A stretch of 64,000 nt of DNA from NCBI RefSeq assembly GCF_029960785.1, contig NZ_JASBQE010000013.1, positions 1 to 64,000 of the forward strand. The letters are read 5' to 3'. The position numbers and the translations under genes were made by a program. Every line of letters starts with the position of its first letter. The first letter of the stretch is position 1. The DNA comes from Polyangium sp. 15x6 (GTDB lineage: Bacteria > Myxococcota_A > Polyangia > Polyangiales > Polyangiaceae). This document shows positions 18,431 through 26,973 of this stretch, in pieces. The notes beneath the pieces are model-generated. The model had not been told where the DNA came from. It did not search any database and saw only the letters and a list, made by a program, of their open reading frames with translations.

Positions 18431-19351
18431 TTACTCTCCGGCGACGGCTTGCGCGGTCCCCTTCTTCGCGAGAATCTCGATCACTTTGGTGGGCCCGAGG
18501 CGGAGCCGGTCGTAGCCCGAGGGGTAGGTGGGGTAGTAGCTGTAAATCTCGGTCTCCCCGAAATCACGGTGCTCGTAGAGCGAGACATGGCGCGTGGCCC
18601 GGCGATAGGCGGCGAGCAGCGCGCGAAGGAAACGAGCGAGGCCAGGGTCGGGCTCGCGAAGACCGAGCGCGGCGCGGAACCCGTCGTCCCCCGTGAGGAG
18701 GACGACCGCGGGCTCGATGTACGGGACGAGCGCGGGCGGCAAGAGGCCCTGAACGGCGACGAGCAGACCGCGGGCGACCGCCTCGTTCTCGCGCGCGTAG
18801 CGTTGCGCGCGGCGCTCGTAGTCCTGCCGCCACGCGAAGAACGCCGCGCGACTCTCCGGCACGTCGCGGATGTGCATGAGCTCGCCGAGCCGGCGGTAGA
18901 GAAAGTAAAAGGCATCCTTTTCCTTCTCCGTCATGGCGCGGTGGCCCCATTTCTCGATGAAGAGAATGGGATCGAAGACGAAGGTGCTCAGCGTGTAGAG
19001 AAAATCGTCGTTCGAGATCCGGTACAGCCCGTGGATGCGGTTCAGGTGCTCCACCATCTCGCGGCTCGCGCGTGATTCGAGGCCGGGCCGGTGGATCTCG
19101 TTCAGGATGGCCTTCGTATCGTCGAGCCGCTTCGGGCCCTCGTGCTCGTACTGCCCGGTCGCGTGGAGCAGCTTGCTGATGCTCGGGATCGTGAAGGTCC
19201 TGAGCTGCGCGATCTCCATCGCGACGATGATCTCGAACGGGAAGACGTGGTTCGCGAGCGCGTAGACGATGGCCTCGTAGTCGCGCTCAGGATCGAGCCG
19301 GGCGATCTCGTCGTCCCAGCGGCGCGTGCGCAGGGGGATGGGCAGCTTCAT
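18431..19351 (-). CDS. MpaB/DUF2236-type oxygenase family protein
   Basis: 306 aa. Sequence blocks such as YALANHVFPFEIIVAMEIA, HATGQYEHEGPKRLDDTKAI, LNRIHGLYRISNDDFLYTLS and FDPILFIEKWGHRAMTEKE match the DUF2236/MpaB-like family, helical His-rich proteins related to latex-clearing and mycophenolic-acid-pathway oxygenases. The start codon overlaps the TetR stop by four bases (ATGA), so both are one transcription unit and probably translationally coupled. The substrate is not known. A heme is likely in this family, but the ligand His cannot be proven here. Confidence 0.75.
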   Translation of the reverse strand: MKLPIPLRTRRWDDEIARLDPERDYEAIVYALANHVFPFEIIVAMEIAQLRTFTIPSISKLLHATGQYEHEGPKRLDDTKAILNEIHRPGLESRASREMVEHLNRIHGLYRISNDDFLYTLSTFVFDPILFIEKWGHRAMTEKEKDAFYFLYRRLGELMHIRDVPESRAAFFAWRQDYERRAQRYARENEAVARGLLVAVQGLLPPALVPYIEPAVVLLTGDDGFRAALGLREPDPGLARFLRALLAAYRRATRHVSLYEHRDFGETEIYSYYPTYPSGYDRLRLGPTKVIEILAKKGTAQAVAGE

Positions 19352-20070
19352 CGGATGACCTTTCTGGGTTCGAGCATGGCGACGACCGACGCGACGACGA
19401 CCTCGCGCCGGTGCTCGACGGAGTGAGCGCCGGGCATCCCGAGATCGGCTGCGTGCACCGCGTAACTCGTCACGAGGCTCGCGAGGACGACGGCCGCGTC
19501 GCTCGGAGCCGTGGGCAACGCGAGCAGGCCCTCGTCCGACCTCCGACCGAGGTAGCGCTCGACGGCGCGCGTCAAATATCCGCGGACGTTCTCGTCCCAG
19601 ATGCGCCCGAGCTCGGGCGATTCGAGCGCGCTCGCGTTCATGATGCGCGCCCCTGCCCGATACCTCGTCGCCAGGTCGAACAGCTCGCCGACGACGCCTG
19701 CGAGCTCCGTTCGTGCTTCTGCCGTCGTACGGGGAGCGGGCCCGCGGAGCGCGCGCTCGAGGGCTGCCACGCGGCGGCTCTGCTCGAAGAAGGCGCGCAG
19801 GAAGGACTCGATCTGGCCGGGCTCGGGGTTCGGCACCGGGAGGTTTCCGGGGGGCTCGTAAGGACCCGGCGAGGCGGCGGCGCGCCGCAGCACCTGCTCG
19901 AACAGCGCGTCCTTTCCGCGGAAGTAACGGTAGAGCGCCGGTTCGCTGACCCCGACGGCCGCGGCGACCTCCGACAGCCGCGTGCGCCGATAACCACGTG
20001 TCGCGAACAGCGCCTCGGCTTCGTCGAGGATGCGGGTGAACGTTCCTTCGGCCTCTGCGGAGAGCGGCAC
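19348..20070 (-). CDS. TetR-family transcriptional regulator
   Basis: 240 aa from GTG at 20070. N-terminal TetR HTH: ILDEAEALFATRGYRRTRL, then SEVAAAVGVSEPALYRYFRG at ~33-52. The C-terminal ligand domain is unassigned. It overlaps the downstream MpaB-like gene by four bases and is divergent from the PNPOx-like gene; a perfect 6-bp inverted repeat in the 41-base gap is the likely operator. The GTG sits close to that operator and lacks a Shine-Dalgarno, so the message may be nearly leaderless. Confidence 0.9.
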   Translation of the reverse strand: MPLSAEAEGTFTRILDEAEALFATRGYRRTRLSEVAAAVGVSEPALYRYFRGKDALFEQVLRRAAASPGPYEPPGNLPVPNPEPGQIESFLRAFFEQSRRVAALERALRGPAPRTTAEARTELAGVVGELFDLATRYRAGARIMNASALESPELGRIWDENVRGYLTRAVERYLGRRSDEGLLALPTAPSDAAVVLASLVTSYAVHAADLGMPGAHSVEHRREVVVASVVAMLEPRKVIR

Positions 20071-20084
20071 GGTTTTGATACTTA

Positions 20085-20101
20085 GTTAGTCGCTCACTAA
20101 C
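20085..20101. promoter_or_regulatory. Probable TetR operator
   Basis: GTTAGT-CGCTC-ACTAAC, a perfect 6-bp inverted repeat with a 5-base spacer, located between the divergent TetR and PNPOx-like genes. Size and place fit an autoregulatory TetR site controlling both directions. Confidence 0.65.
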
Positions 20102-20111
20102 CACAAGAAAA

Positions 20112-21218
20112 ATGCGGCGACCGGTTGTGAACGCACCCGAACAAATGAAGTTGCAAGTCATCATCAACAAGCGCAGGATGAGGGGCGTGAAGCTAGAAAC
20201 AGTCGAAGCGCTGGAGCAGCTCGTCGGCAGCAGGCCGCTTCCGGTGTTGATGAAGTCCATCGACACGCTCGACGTGCACTGCGTGCGGCTCCTCGCGCGC
20301 TCGCCGTTTGCCGTGCTGGGCTTCGCGGACACCGATGGCCGAGCGCGCGCGTGGCCGGTGGGAGGCCCCCCTGGCTTCGCGCGCTCCATCGAGGGAACGC
20401 ACCTGCGCTTCACGCTGCCGGAGCCCGCGGTCATCGATGTTCGTACCGGCTGCTCGCTCCTCTTCTTCGTTCCGGGGCTGGGCGAGACGCTGCGCGTGAA
20501 TGGCCGGCCCTCGCTCGACGGCGCGGAGCTTTTGGTCACCGTCGAAGAAGCCTTCATGCACTGCGCGAAGTCGATTCTGCGGTCCTCGTTGTGGGAGAAG
20601 CCGGTTGAAATCTCGCTTCCGCGGCTCGCCGCTCCCTCGGGGCCGTTGGCCGACGCCGAAGTGCTTTCGTTCCTCTCCCACGTACCCTTCGTGACGTTGA
20701 GCTCGTGGGATGCGCAGGGCGCGGGCGACACGAGCCCCAAAGGCGATCCGCCCGGGTTCCTCAAAGTCGACGCGCAAGGCCGGCTCGCCGTGGCGGATCG
20801 GCCGGGCAATCGGCGCACCGACACCTTCCACAACCTGCTCGAACAGCCACGCGTCGCGCTGCTCGCGCTCCGGCCCGGCGACGATCGCGTGGTGGAGCTC
20901 TCGGGCCGCGCCTCGCTCACGACCGAGCCGACCTTGCTCTCGTCGATGGCGGTCGAGAACAAGACGCCGAAGCTGTCGATGCTGCTCGACGTCGAATCCG
21001 CGCGCCTCGTCCCCAGCGCGGCCGTGCGCGACGCGCAGCTCTGGAACACGTCGCGCCACGTGCCCCGCAGCGAGCTGCCGAAGATGGCCGAGATCTGCAT
21101 CGACCACCTGAAGCAAAACAAGCAGAAGGGCCTCGCGGCGTCCGCGGTGCGCGCGCTCGCCTCGAAGACCGTGGTGGGCTGGGCGCTCGAGCACGACTAC
21201 GAGAAGAACCGCTACTGA
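20112..21218 (+). CDS. Pyridoxamine 5'-phosphate oxidase-like (flavin-binding split barrel) protein
   Basis: 368 aa as drawn. It contains the split-barrel FMN-binding pattern: FVTLSSWDAQGAGDTSPKGD, PGFLKVDAQGRLAVADRPGN and RRTDTFHNLLEQPRVALLAL, ending in RGxAxLTTEP-like steps, as in the MSMEG_1061-type PNPOx family. The N-terminal half looks like a related, degenerate barrel. Family members usually start near VKLETVEALEQL, so the true start may be GTG 20187 or ATG 20178 rather than 20112; none has a convincing Shine-Dalgarno. It is divergent from tetR and likely under its control. Confidence 0.75.
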   Translation: MRRPVVNAPEQMKLQVIINKRRMRGVKLETVEALEQLVGSRPLPVLMKSIDTLDVHCVRLLARSPFAVLGFADTDGRARAWPVGGPPGFARSIEGTHLRFTLPEPAVIDVRTGCSLLFFVPGLGETLRVNGRPSLDGAELLVTVEEAFMHCAKSILRSSLWEKPVEISLPRLAAPSGPLADAEVLSFLSHVPFVTLSSWDAQGAGDTSPKGDPPGFLKVDAQGRLAVADRPGNRRTDTFHNLLEQPRVALLALRPGDDRVVELSGRASLTTEPTLLSSMAVENKTPKLSMLLDVESARLVPSAAVRDAQLWNTSRHVPRSELPKMAEICIDHLKQNKQKGLAASAVRALASKTVVGWALEHDYEKNRY

Positions 21219-21270
21219 CGCTTCGGTGGTGCTCCTGCCGCGCGGGTCCAGCGGCGTGCCCGCTCTCGGC

Positions 21271-21299
21271 TTGACAAGTACGTGCATATGCACCTATAT
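21271..21299 (+). promoter_or_regulatory. marR promoter with operator in the spacer
   Basis: TTGACA (21271-21276), a 17-base spacer and CTATAT (21294-21299). The spacer contains the palindrome GTGCATATGCAC (21282-21293), so a bound repressor would block polymerase. The ATG of the MarR gene is only eight bases past the -10 hexamer, which implies a leaderless or nearly leaderless transcript. Confidence 0.7.
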
Positions 21300-21307
21300 G
21301 AGGTGCC

Positions 21308-21775
21308 ATGGCGTCATCGACGCGTGGCCAGCCTTCGGACGCACCTCTCGCCCCGAGCGAGATCCTCTGCAACTGCCTCGCCGTTCGCCAGGCGGCTCGC
21401 CAGATCACCCAGCTCTACGACGAGGAGCTCGCGGGCACGGGGCTCCGCTCCACCCAGTATGCCGTGCTCTCCCGCCTCGCGCGCATCGCTCCCGCGACGG
21501 TGCAGGATCTCGCGGAGGCGCTCGTGATGGATCGGACGACGCTCGCGCACAACCTGAAGCCCCTCGAACGAGAGGGCCTCGTCGTGATGGGCGTCGCCGA
21601 GCACGACCGTCGCGTTCGTCAGCTCCGGCTCACCCCGGCGGGAACGGCGAAGTTGAAAGAAGCGCGCGTCGCTTGGGCGCGCGCGCAGGCCCGATTCGAA
21701 GACGCCTACGGCGCGGACGACGCCGCCGAGCTCCGCCGAAAGCTCGCTCGGGCCGTCGAAGCCGCGCGCACCTGA
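21308..21775 (+). CDS. MarR-family transcriptional regulator
   Basis: 155 aa. Winged-helix MarR fold: LCNCLAVRQAARQITQLYDE (helix 1), LRSTQYAVLSRLA, the recognition region VQDLAEALVMDRTTLAHNLK at ~62-81, LEREGLVV and the wing DRRVRQLRLTPAG. It is followed by a DHA2-type exporter gene 104 bases downstream, and the same 12-bp palindrome lies in front of both, which suggests that MarR represses itself and the exporter and is released by a toxic ligand. Confidence 0.92.
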   Translation: MASSTRGQPSDAPLAPSEILCNCLAVRQAARQITQLYDEELAGTGLRSTQYAVLSRLARIAPATVQDLAEALVMDRTTLAHNLKPLEREGLVVMGVAEHDRRVRQLRLTPAGTAKLKEARVAWARAQARFEDAYGADDAAELRRKLARAVEAART

Positions 21776-21819
21776 CGGTTTCCCCAAGGAGGACCTCGAT
21801 GCATCGCCGTTCCAGAAAG

Positions 21820-21831
21820 GTGCATATGCAC
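21820..21831. promoter_or_regulatory. Second MarR operator, upstream of the MFS gene
   Basis: GTGCATATGCAC, identical to the site inside the marR promoter; with flanks the two share TACGTGCATATGCACCT in opposite orientation. It lies 48 bases before the exporter start codon. Confidence 0.7.
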
Positions 21832-21878
21832 GTATTCGCATGGGTGATGGTGACCCAGAGCCTCGAAGGAGTCACGCC

Positions 21879-23264
21879 GTGACCACTTCCTCCACGAAAC
21901 ATCGACCGATCGAGACCTTGCTCATCGTCGGGACCGCCAGCGTCCTCTCGTCGCTCGATCTCTTCGTCGTCAACATCGCGTTCTCGTCGATCAAGCAGAG
22001 CTTTGCCGACACCACGAACCAGGCCCTCTCCTGGGTCCTCTCCGCGTACTCGATCCTCTTCGCCGCGATGATGATCCCCGCGGGGCGGCTCGCGGATAGG
22101 TACGGACGCAAGCGCGTCTTCCGCCTCGGCCTCGTGGTCTTCGGCGTCGCGAGCGCGGCTTGTGCGCTTGCGCCGAGCGTCTCGATGTTGATCCTCGCGC
22201 GCGCCGTCAAGGGCGTCGGCGCCGCGATGATGGTCCCGACGAGCCTCGGCCTCGTCCTCGCGGCCTGTCCGCGCGAGAAGCACACGCAAATGGTCGGCGT
22301 GTGGGCGGCGACCGGCGCGGTCGCGGCCGCGCTCGGCCCGGTCGTCGGCGGCGCGCTCGTTCACCTCGACTGGCGCCTGATTTTCCTCATCAACGTGCCT
22401 TTCGTTGCCGTGGCGACGTGGCGAAGCAAAGAGCTCGTCGACACCGCGTATGGTAAAACCGACGTGCCGGATCTCCTCGGTTCGTCCCTGCTCGCGCTCG
22501 GCATCGGCGCGATCGTCGCGGCGATCTCGTACGCCCCGGACTGGGGCGCCCTGAGCCCGAGCTTCCTCGTGACGACCTCCGTCGGCGTCGTCCTGCTCGC
22601 CTGGTTCGTCCGGCGCTGCCGAACCTCCGCGTCCCCCGCGCTCGACCTGCGGCTCTTTCGTATTCCAACCTTTGCAGTCGCAACGATCGGCATGGGCTGC
22701 TTCTACATCGGCTTTGCGATGATGCTCCTCGGAGGAACGTTGTTCCTCACCTCGGTCTGGCAATGGGACACGCTCGTCGCGGGCGCGGGATTCGCGTGGG
22801 GCCCGGCGACGGCGGCCGTCACGGCGCTCGTCGCGGGGCGGCTCTCCGTGCCGCCGCGGTACGCGACGATCGTGGGCGGATGCCTGTTCGTCCTCGCGGC
22901 GATCTGGTGGTACGTGCTGCTCGATCAGGAGCCGACGTGGACGACGCACTTCCTTCCCGCGTCGCTGCTCTTCGGCGCGGCCGCGGGGATCGCGCAGACG
23001 GGCTTCCTCGCGGGAGGAACGGCCTCGCTGCCGGCGTCCGAATACGCGACCGGGACGGCCATCCTCAACACGGCGCGCCAGCTCGGCGGCGCCGTCGGCG
23101 TCGCGCTCTTCGTCGCGCTGACCGGCACGGCGACCATGGCCTCCCAGTATGCTCCCGCGTGGCTCGCGATCGCGTGCTTCGGGCTCGTCACCTGCCTGTC
23201 GGCCTTCGCGCTACGAACTCCCCGCGCGGCTGTGCCCGCCTCCGCCCCCTCGGCTTCGGGATGA
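21879..23264 (+). CDS. MFS drug-exporter-like transporter (DHA2 type)
   Basis: 461 aa from GTG 21879, with AAGGAG seven bases upstream. About 14 hydrophobic segments. Motif A after TM2 (AGRLADRYGRKRVF), motif C-like glycine-rich TM5 (GVWAATGAVAAALGPVVGG) and WRLIFLINVPF are typical of the 14-TM DHA2 family of proton-driven drug exporters. An inner-membrane exporter of unknown substrate, probably induced through the MarR regulator encoded just upstream. Confidence 0.88.
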   Translation: MTTSSTKHRPIETLLIVGTASVLSSLDLFVVNIAFSSIKQSFADTTNQALSWVLSAYSILFAAMMIPAGRLADRYGRKRVFRLGLVVFGVASAACALAPSVSMLILARAVKGVGAAMMVPTSLGLVLAACPREKHTQMVGVWAATGAVAAALGPVVGGALVHLDWRLIFLINVPFVAVATWRSKELVDTAYGKTDVPDLLGSSLLALGIGAIVAAISYAPDWGALSPSFLVTTSVGVVLLAWFVRRCRTSASPALDLRLFRIPTFAVATIGMGCFYIGFAMMLLGGTLFLTSVWQWDTLVAGAGFAWGPATAAVTALVAGRLSVPPRYATIVGGCLFVLAAIWWYVLLDQEPTWTTHFLPASLLFGAAAGIAQTGFLAGGTASLPASEYATGTAILNTARQLGGAVGVALFVALTGTATMASQYAPAWLAIACFGLVTCLSAFALRTPRAAVPASAPSASG

Positions 23265-23366
23265 GCCAGATGCCCGTCTTGCATGCGCTGCAAGACGGGA
23301 GCGCGACGGCGTGGTCGAGCCCGCGCCCAACCCGAAGGATGGGCGCGGGAGCCTGCCCGAGCCTCG

Positions 23367-23726
23367 TCAGAGGCTCTTGCCGTCGAACTCCTTCACCTTG
23401 AACGCGCCGAGGTCCACGTCGTCGAGCGTGCGGACGTTGATCGCGTACATCTCGGTCCCGTCGGGCATCGAGCCGCGGGCGAACGATCGCACCCCACAGC
23501 TCGGACAGAACAGGTGATGGATGTTTTTCTTGCCGAACTGATAATCGTTGACGACGTCCCCGCCCGAGAGGACCTCGACCGCCGCGGCCGGCACGAAGGC
23601 CAGGAACGAGCCCGTCTTCATGCAAATGGAGCAATTGCACGACACCACGTCCTGGATGTCGGTCTTCACCTCGTAACGAACCTTCCCGCAGTGACACCCG
23701 CCCGTGTACGTCTTCGCCTCGGTCAT
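23367..23726 (-). CDS. GFA family (glutathione-dependent formaldehyde-activating-like) protein
   Basis: 119 aa from ATG 23726, with GAGGAG upstream. Zinc-binding Cys pattern of the GFA/CENP-V fold: GGCHCGKVRYEV at ~9-20, CNCSICMKTGSF at ~34-45 and HHLFCPSCGVRSFARG at ~75-90. Members are small zinc proteins, some linked to thiol-adduct metabolism; the exact role is unknown. It stands alone, convergent with the MFS gene and 153 bases downstream of the sensor kinase in the same direction. Confidence 0.88.
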   Translation of the reverse strand: MTEAKTYTGGCHCGKVRYEVKTDIQDVVSCNCSICMKTGSFLAFVPAAAVEVLSGGDVVNDYQFGKKNIHHLFCPSCGVRSFARGSMPDGTEMYAINVRTLDDVDLGAFKVKEFDGKSL

Positions 23727-23879
23727 GTGCTCGACTCTCCTCGTGCGTCGTCCTGACGCGCGGCGCAGTTTGTCCGCGCGCTCGTCCCGGGTCCACGGGG
23801 AAGTGCATCGTACGTGCTCGCCGGCTTCCCGGCATTCGCAGCGGAAACGAGGCGATGACCGACAAGGAGGCAAGCCCGG

Positions 23880-25577
23880 TCACGCCGCGAGCGGCATCGA
23901 AAACGAGAACGCGCTCCCCCGACCCACCTCGCTCTCCACCCAGATGCGGCCGTGGTGCTGCTCGACGATCGCCTTGGACAGGTAGAGGCCGAGCCCCAGG
24001 CCGAGGTAGGAGCCCGCGCGCACGCTCACGCCGGGGACGCGATAAAACCTATCGAAGACATGCGGGAGGGATTCTCTCGGGATGCCCGGCCCCCGGTCCC
24101 TCACCGTGACGATCGCCTCCGCGCCGGACTCCTCGAGCGAGAGCTCCACGGGCTCCTCCGGCGCAGAGTACTTGTACGCGTTGGCGAGCAGGTTCGCGAT
24201 CACCTCGGCCGTCCTGTTCTCGTCCGCGAGGATGTGGACGGGCTGCTCGGGTAGGTGGAGCGAGAGCGGGCGTCGCGCCACCTGCGACTGCTCGGCCCCG
24301 GCGCTCGTGCAGATGGCGCGTAGATCGCAGTGCGTCTCCTGGAGCGCGAGCTTGCCCGCGGCGATCGCCGACACGCTCAGCATCTCGTTCACGAGCCGCG
24401 TCATGCGATCGATCGAGCGGGAGAGCCGTTCGAGCCGCTCGGCGAGGCGCGGCTCGAGCGAAAGGAGCTCGCGGTGGACGAGCTGCACGTTGAGCTTCAT
24501 GCAGGTGAGCGGTGTGCGAAGCTCGTGGGAGGCGATCCCGAGGAACATGTCCTTGAGCCTCGACTCGGCCACGGCCGCCGCGTGGAGCTCCGCCGCTCGC
24601 CGGCTCTGGATGTCGGCGAGCGTGACGGAGAGCTCGCGCGCGACGCGGAGGACGAAGGCGCCGTAGTCGTCGTCGAGGGCGCGCGCCGAGCGGAGGCCCA
24701 CGACCAGCATGGCGGCGCGGCCCGACGGCGAGCCGCCCGTCACCGGGATGACCGCCGCGCGCGTCGGCGGGCCCGCGAGCGCGTTCATCACGCAGAGCCC
24801 GAGGCCCGACGTCGAGACGAGCCGCATCTCGTTCTCGCGCGCCACGCACGCCATCTCCCAGGGACACCCGGGCGAGAGCGCGATCTCGCGGAGCGCCTCG
24901 GGCACCTCGGCCGCGAGCCCCGCGGAGGCGCGCAGCGTGGCCCTCGTGCCGGCCCAGTCGAGCTCGTAGAGGAGTGCGAAGAAGACGTCCCTCAGCGTGT
25001 AGGAGAGGGCCTTCGGCATGATCCGGTAGAAGTCGTCCTCCGTCTTCGCCGGGCGGAGCGCCTCGGTGAGCAGGCGGAGCGCGCGCTCGCGCCGCGCGGT
25101 GAGCACGGCGCCCGTCGTCTCGATGCCGCACATCAGCGCTCCACACACGGAGCCCTGGTCGTCGCGGATGGGGCTGAACGAGATCGAGACGTACACCTCC
25201 TCGAGGTCGTTGCCGCGATCGAGGTGGAGCATGAGATCCTTCCCCGTCACCGGCTGCCCGGTGTGCCAGACCTGGCGCAGCGCCCACTCGAAGAAATCCC
25301 AGCTCTCCGGCCACACCTCGCGCGCGGGCCGCCCCATCGCAGCGGGGTGCTTGTGGCCGAGGAGCGCGGAGAACGCGTCGTTGTAGACGACCTGCGCCTG
25401 GGCCGGATCGGCCCCGAGGAGCATGCAGAGCGGGATGCCGCTCGGGAGCGCCGTTTCGATGAGTACTCTCACCCGCGGAGGCCAGTCCGAGAGGGGGCCG
25501 AGCGGCGTCTTCGACCAATCGAGCCGCGATATGAGTGCCCCCGTCGCGCCGGATCTCGCGATGAGATCGGTCGTCAC
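23880..25577 (-). CDS. PAS-GAF sensor histidine kinase
   Basis: 565 aa from GTG 25577. A PAS domain (~25-155) begins with the DWSKTPLGPLSDWPP lead typical of soluble PAS kinases; a GAF-like domain covers ~165-325; HisKA has His351 in GIASHELRTPL; the ATPase has the N box ENRTAEVIANLLANAYKY, G1 DRGPGIP, F box FDRFYRV and G2 GLGLGLYLSK. There is no transmembrane segment, so the signal is cytoplasmic. No response regulator is adjacent. It starts 18 bases after the alcohol dehydrogenase stop and is probably co-transcribed with it. Confidence 0.9.
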   Translation of the reverse strand: MTTDLIARSGATGALISRLDWSKTPLGPLSDWPPRVRVLIETALPSGIPLCMLLGADPAQAQVVYNDAFSALLGHKHPAAMGRPAREVWPESWDFFEWALRQVWHTGQPVTGKDLMLHLDRGNDLEEVYVSISFSPIRDDQGSVCGALMCGIETTGAVLTARRERALRLLTEALRPAKTEDDFYRIMPKALSYTLRDVFFALLYELDWAGTRATLRASAGLAAEVPEALREIALSPGCPWEMACVARENEMRLVSTSGLGLCVMNALAGPPTRAAVIPVTGGSPSGRAAMLVVGLRSARALDDDYGAFVLRVARELSVTLADIQSRRAAELHAAAVAESRLKDMFLGIASHELRTPLTCMKLNVQLVHRELLSLEPRLAERLERLSRSIDRMTRLVNEMLSVSAIAAGKLALQETHCDLRAICTSAGAEQSQVARRPLSLHLPEQPVHILADENRTAEVIANLLANAYKYSAPEEPVELSLEESGAEAIVTVRDRGPGIPRESLPHVFDRFYRVPGVSVRAGSYLGLGLGLYLSKAIVEQHHGRIWVESEVGRGSAFSFSMPLAA

Positions 25578-25595
25578 TTCCCCATCCCCCTTGCA

Positions 25596-26768
25596 TTACA
25601 TCTGCGGGTCGAGGATCACCTTCGCGAACCCGTCCTCGCGGCGGCTGAGCTTGGCGTACGCCTCGGGCGCGGCGTCGAGCGGCATCCGGTGGGTCACGAC
25701 CTGGCTCGGGCGGGCCCGGCCGGAGGTGACGAGATCGCGCAGGCGGCTACCATAGCGCATCACCGGCGTCTGGCCCGTTCCAAAGGATATCCCTTTTTCC
25801 CAGAGCTTGCCGAACGAGATCTGGATCTCTCCCTTCTTCGCGTGCGGGTTTTTCCCGCCCGGGTCCTCGGGGACATAGAGGCCAACGATGCCGATGTGGC
25901 CGGTCGGATTGACCAGCCGGATCAAATCCTCGATGATCCGATTTGGCGCCTCGTGGGACGGGTCCGACCAGTCGACGGCCTGGAATCCGACGGCCTCGAT
26001 GCCGGACATGACGCCATCCATCTTGGCCGCGGCGGTCCCCCGGGCTCTTCGGAGCGCGACGATCTGCTCCACCGGGTCGCCGCGCATGAAGTCGATGGCC
26101 GTCGCGCCCATCGCCTCGGCCCGAGCGAGCCGATCCGGCACGTAATCGACGACGTAGATCTCGTCCGCTCCGCGCAGCGACGCGGAGTACGCCGAGAGGA
26201 GCCCGACGGGCCCCGCGCCGAAGACGGCCACGCTCATCCCCGGCTCCACGGCGGCCAGATCCGCGGCGAACCAGCCTGTCGGGAACACGTCGGCGAGGAG
26301 CACGAAGTCGGTCTCGAAGATGTCCCCCGGCTCGCCGGGCAGCGAGAGGCAGTTGGTGTCGGCGAACGGCACCCGGAGGTGCTCGGCCTGCCCTCCACGG
26401 AAGGGGCCCATTCCCACGTACCCGTACGCGCCGCCGTGCGCGCTCGGGTTGACGTTGAGGCAAGCCGCCGTGTAGCCGCGTTTGCAGTTGAAGCACGTCC
26501 CGCAGGAGATGTTGAAGGGCATCACCACCCGGTCGCCCTTTTTCACCCGCTCGACCGCGGAGCCGACCTCCTCCACGACGCCGAGGGGCTCGTGGCCGAG
26601 CACGGTTCCCGGCTGCGCGGCGGTGCGGCCTTCGTACATGTGCAGATCACTGCCGCAGATGGCGGCCGAGGTGATCTTCACGATGGCGTCGGTCGGCTCC
26701 TCGATGCGCGCATCGGGGACCTCCTCGACCGCGACCTCGAGCCGACCTTTGTAGACGACCGCCTTCAC
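25596..26768 (-). CDS. Zinc-dependent alcohol dehydrogenase (FdhA-like formaldehyde dehydrogenase group)
   Basis: 390 aa from GTG 26768, with GAGGG upstream. MDR fold: catalytic zinc site CGSDLHMYEG at ~38 and GHEPLGVV at ~58, structural zinc Cys cluster in CGTCFNCKRGYTAAC at ~89-103, and a nucleotide-binding AVFGAGPVGLL loop at ~180. The ~390-residue length with an insertion before the C-terminus fits the glutathione-independent formaldehyde dehydrogenase/threonine-dehydrogenase-like group. It oxidises a small alcohol or aldehyde with NAD. It is followed at 18 bases by a sensor kinase and is divergent from a LysR gene. Confidence 0.87.
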   Translation of the reverse strand: MKAVVYKGRLEVAVEEVPDARIEEPTDAIVKITSAAICGSDLHMYEGRTAAQPGTVLGHEPLGVVEEVGSAVERVKKGDRVVMPFNISCGTCFNCKRGYTAACLNVNPSAHGGAYGYVGMGPFRGGQAEHLRVPFADTNCLSLPGEPGDIFETDFVLLADVFPTGWFAADLAAVEPGMSVAVFGAGPVGLLSAYSASLRGADEIYVVDYVPDRLARAEAMGATAIDFMRGDPVEQIVALRRARGTAAAKMDGVMSGIEAVGFQAVDWSDPSHEAPNRIIEDLIRLVNPTGHIGIVGLYVPEDPGGKNPHAKKGEIQISFGKLWEKGISFGTGQTPVMRYGSRLRDLVTSGRARPSQVVTHRMPLDAAPEAYAKLSRREDGFAKVILDPQM

Positions 26769-26973
26769 GACATCCCTCGCAAGTCAATGTCGGATCGCCG
26801 GATCTCGCGTCAAGCCCAGGCGGGGTCCGCGCTTCATGGCTCCGCGCTCCTTTCGGGAGCGGGTGGCCGGACGCTCGGGAAAGCGACGCGGGAAAACCGC
26901 ACGTACGGTTTGAACGGGAGTCTTGCTCGACCCAGGTGCGGATGTCTGCGCAAGAAAGAGATAGGATCTCCCA

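Noticed and set aside
18431-21121. Single 896-codon minus-strand frame read as one protein
   Set aside because: Only its last 306 codons match a family; the TetR gene in another frame, the operator and the PNPOx-like gene show that the upstream part is not coding in this frame.
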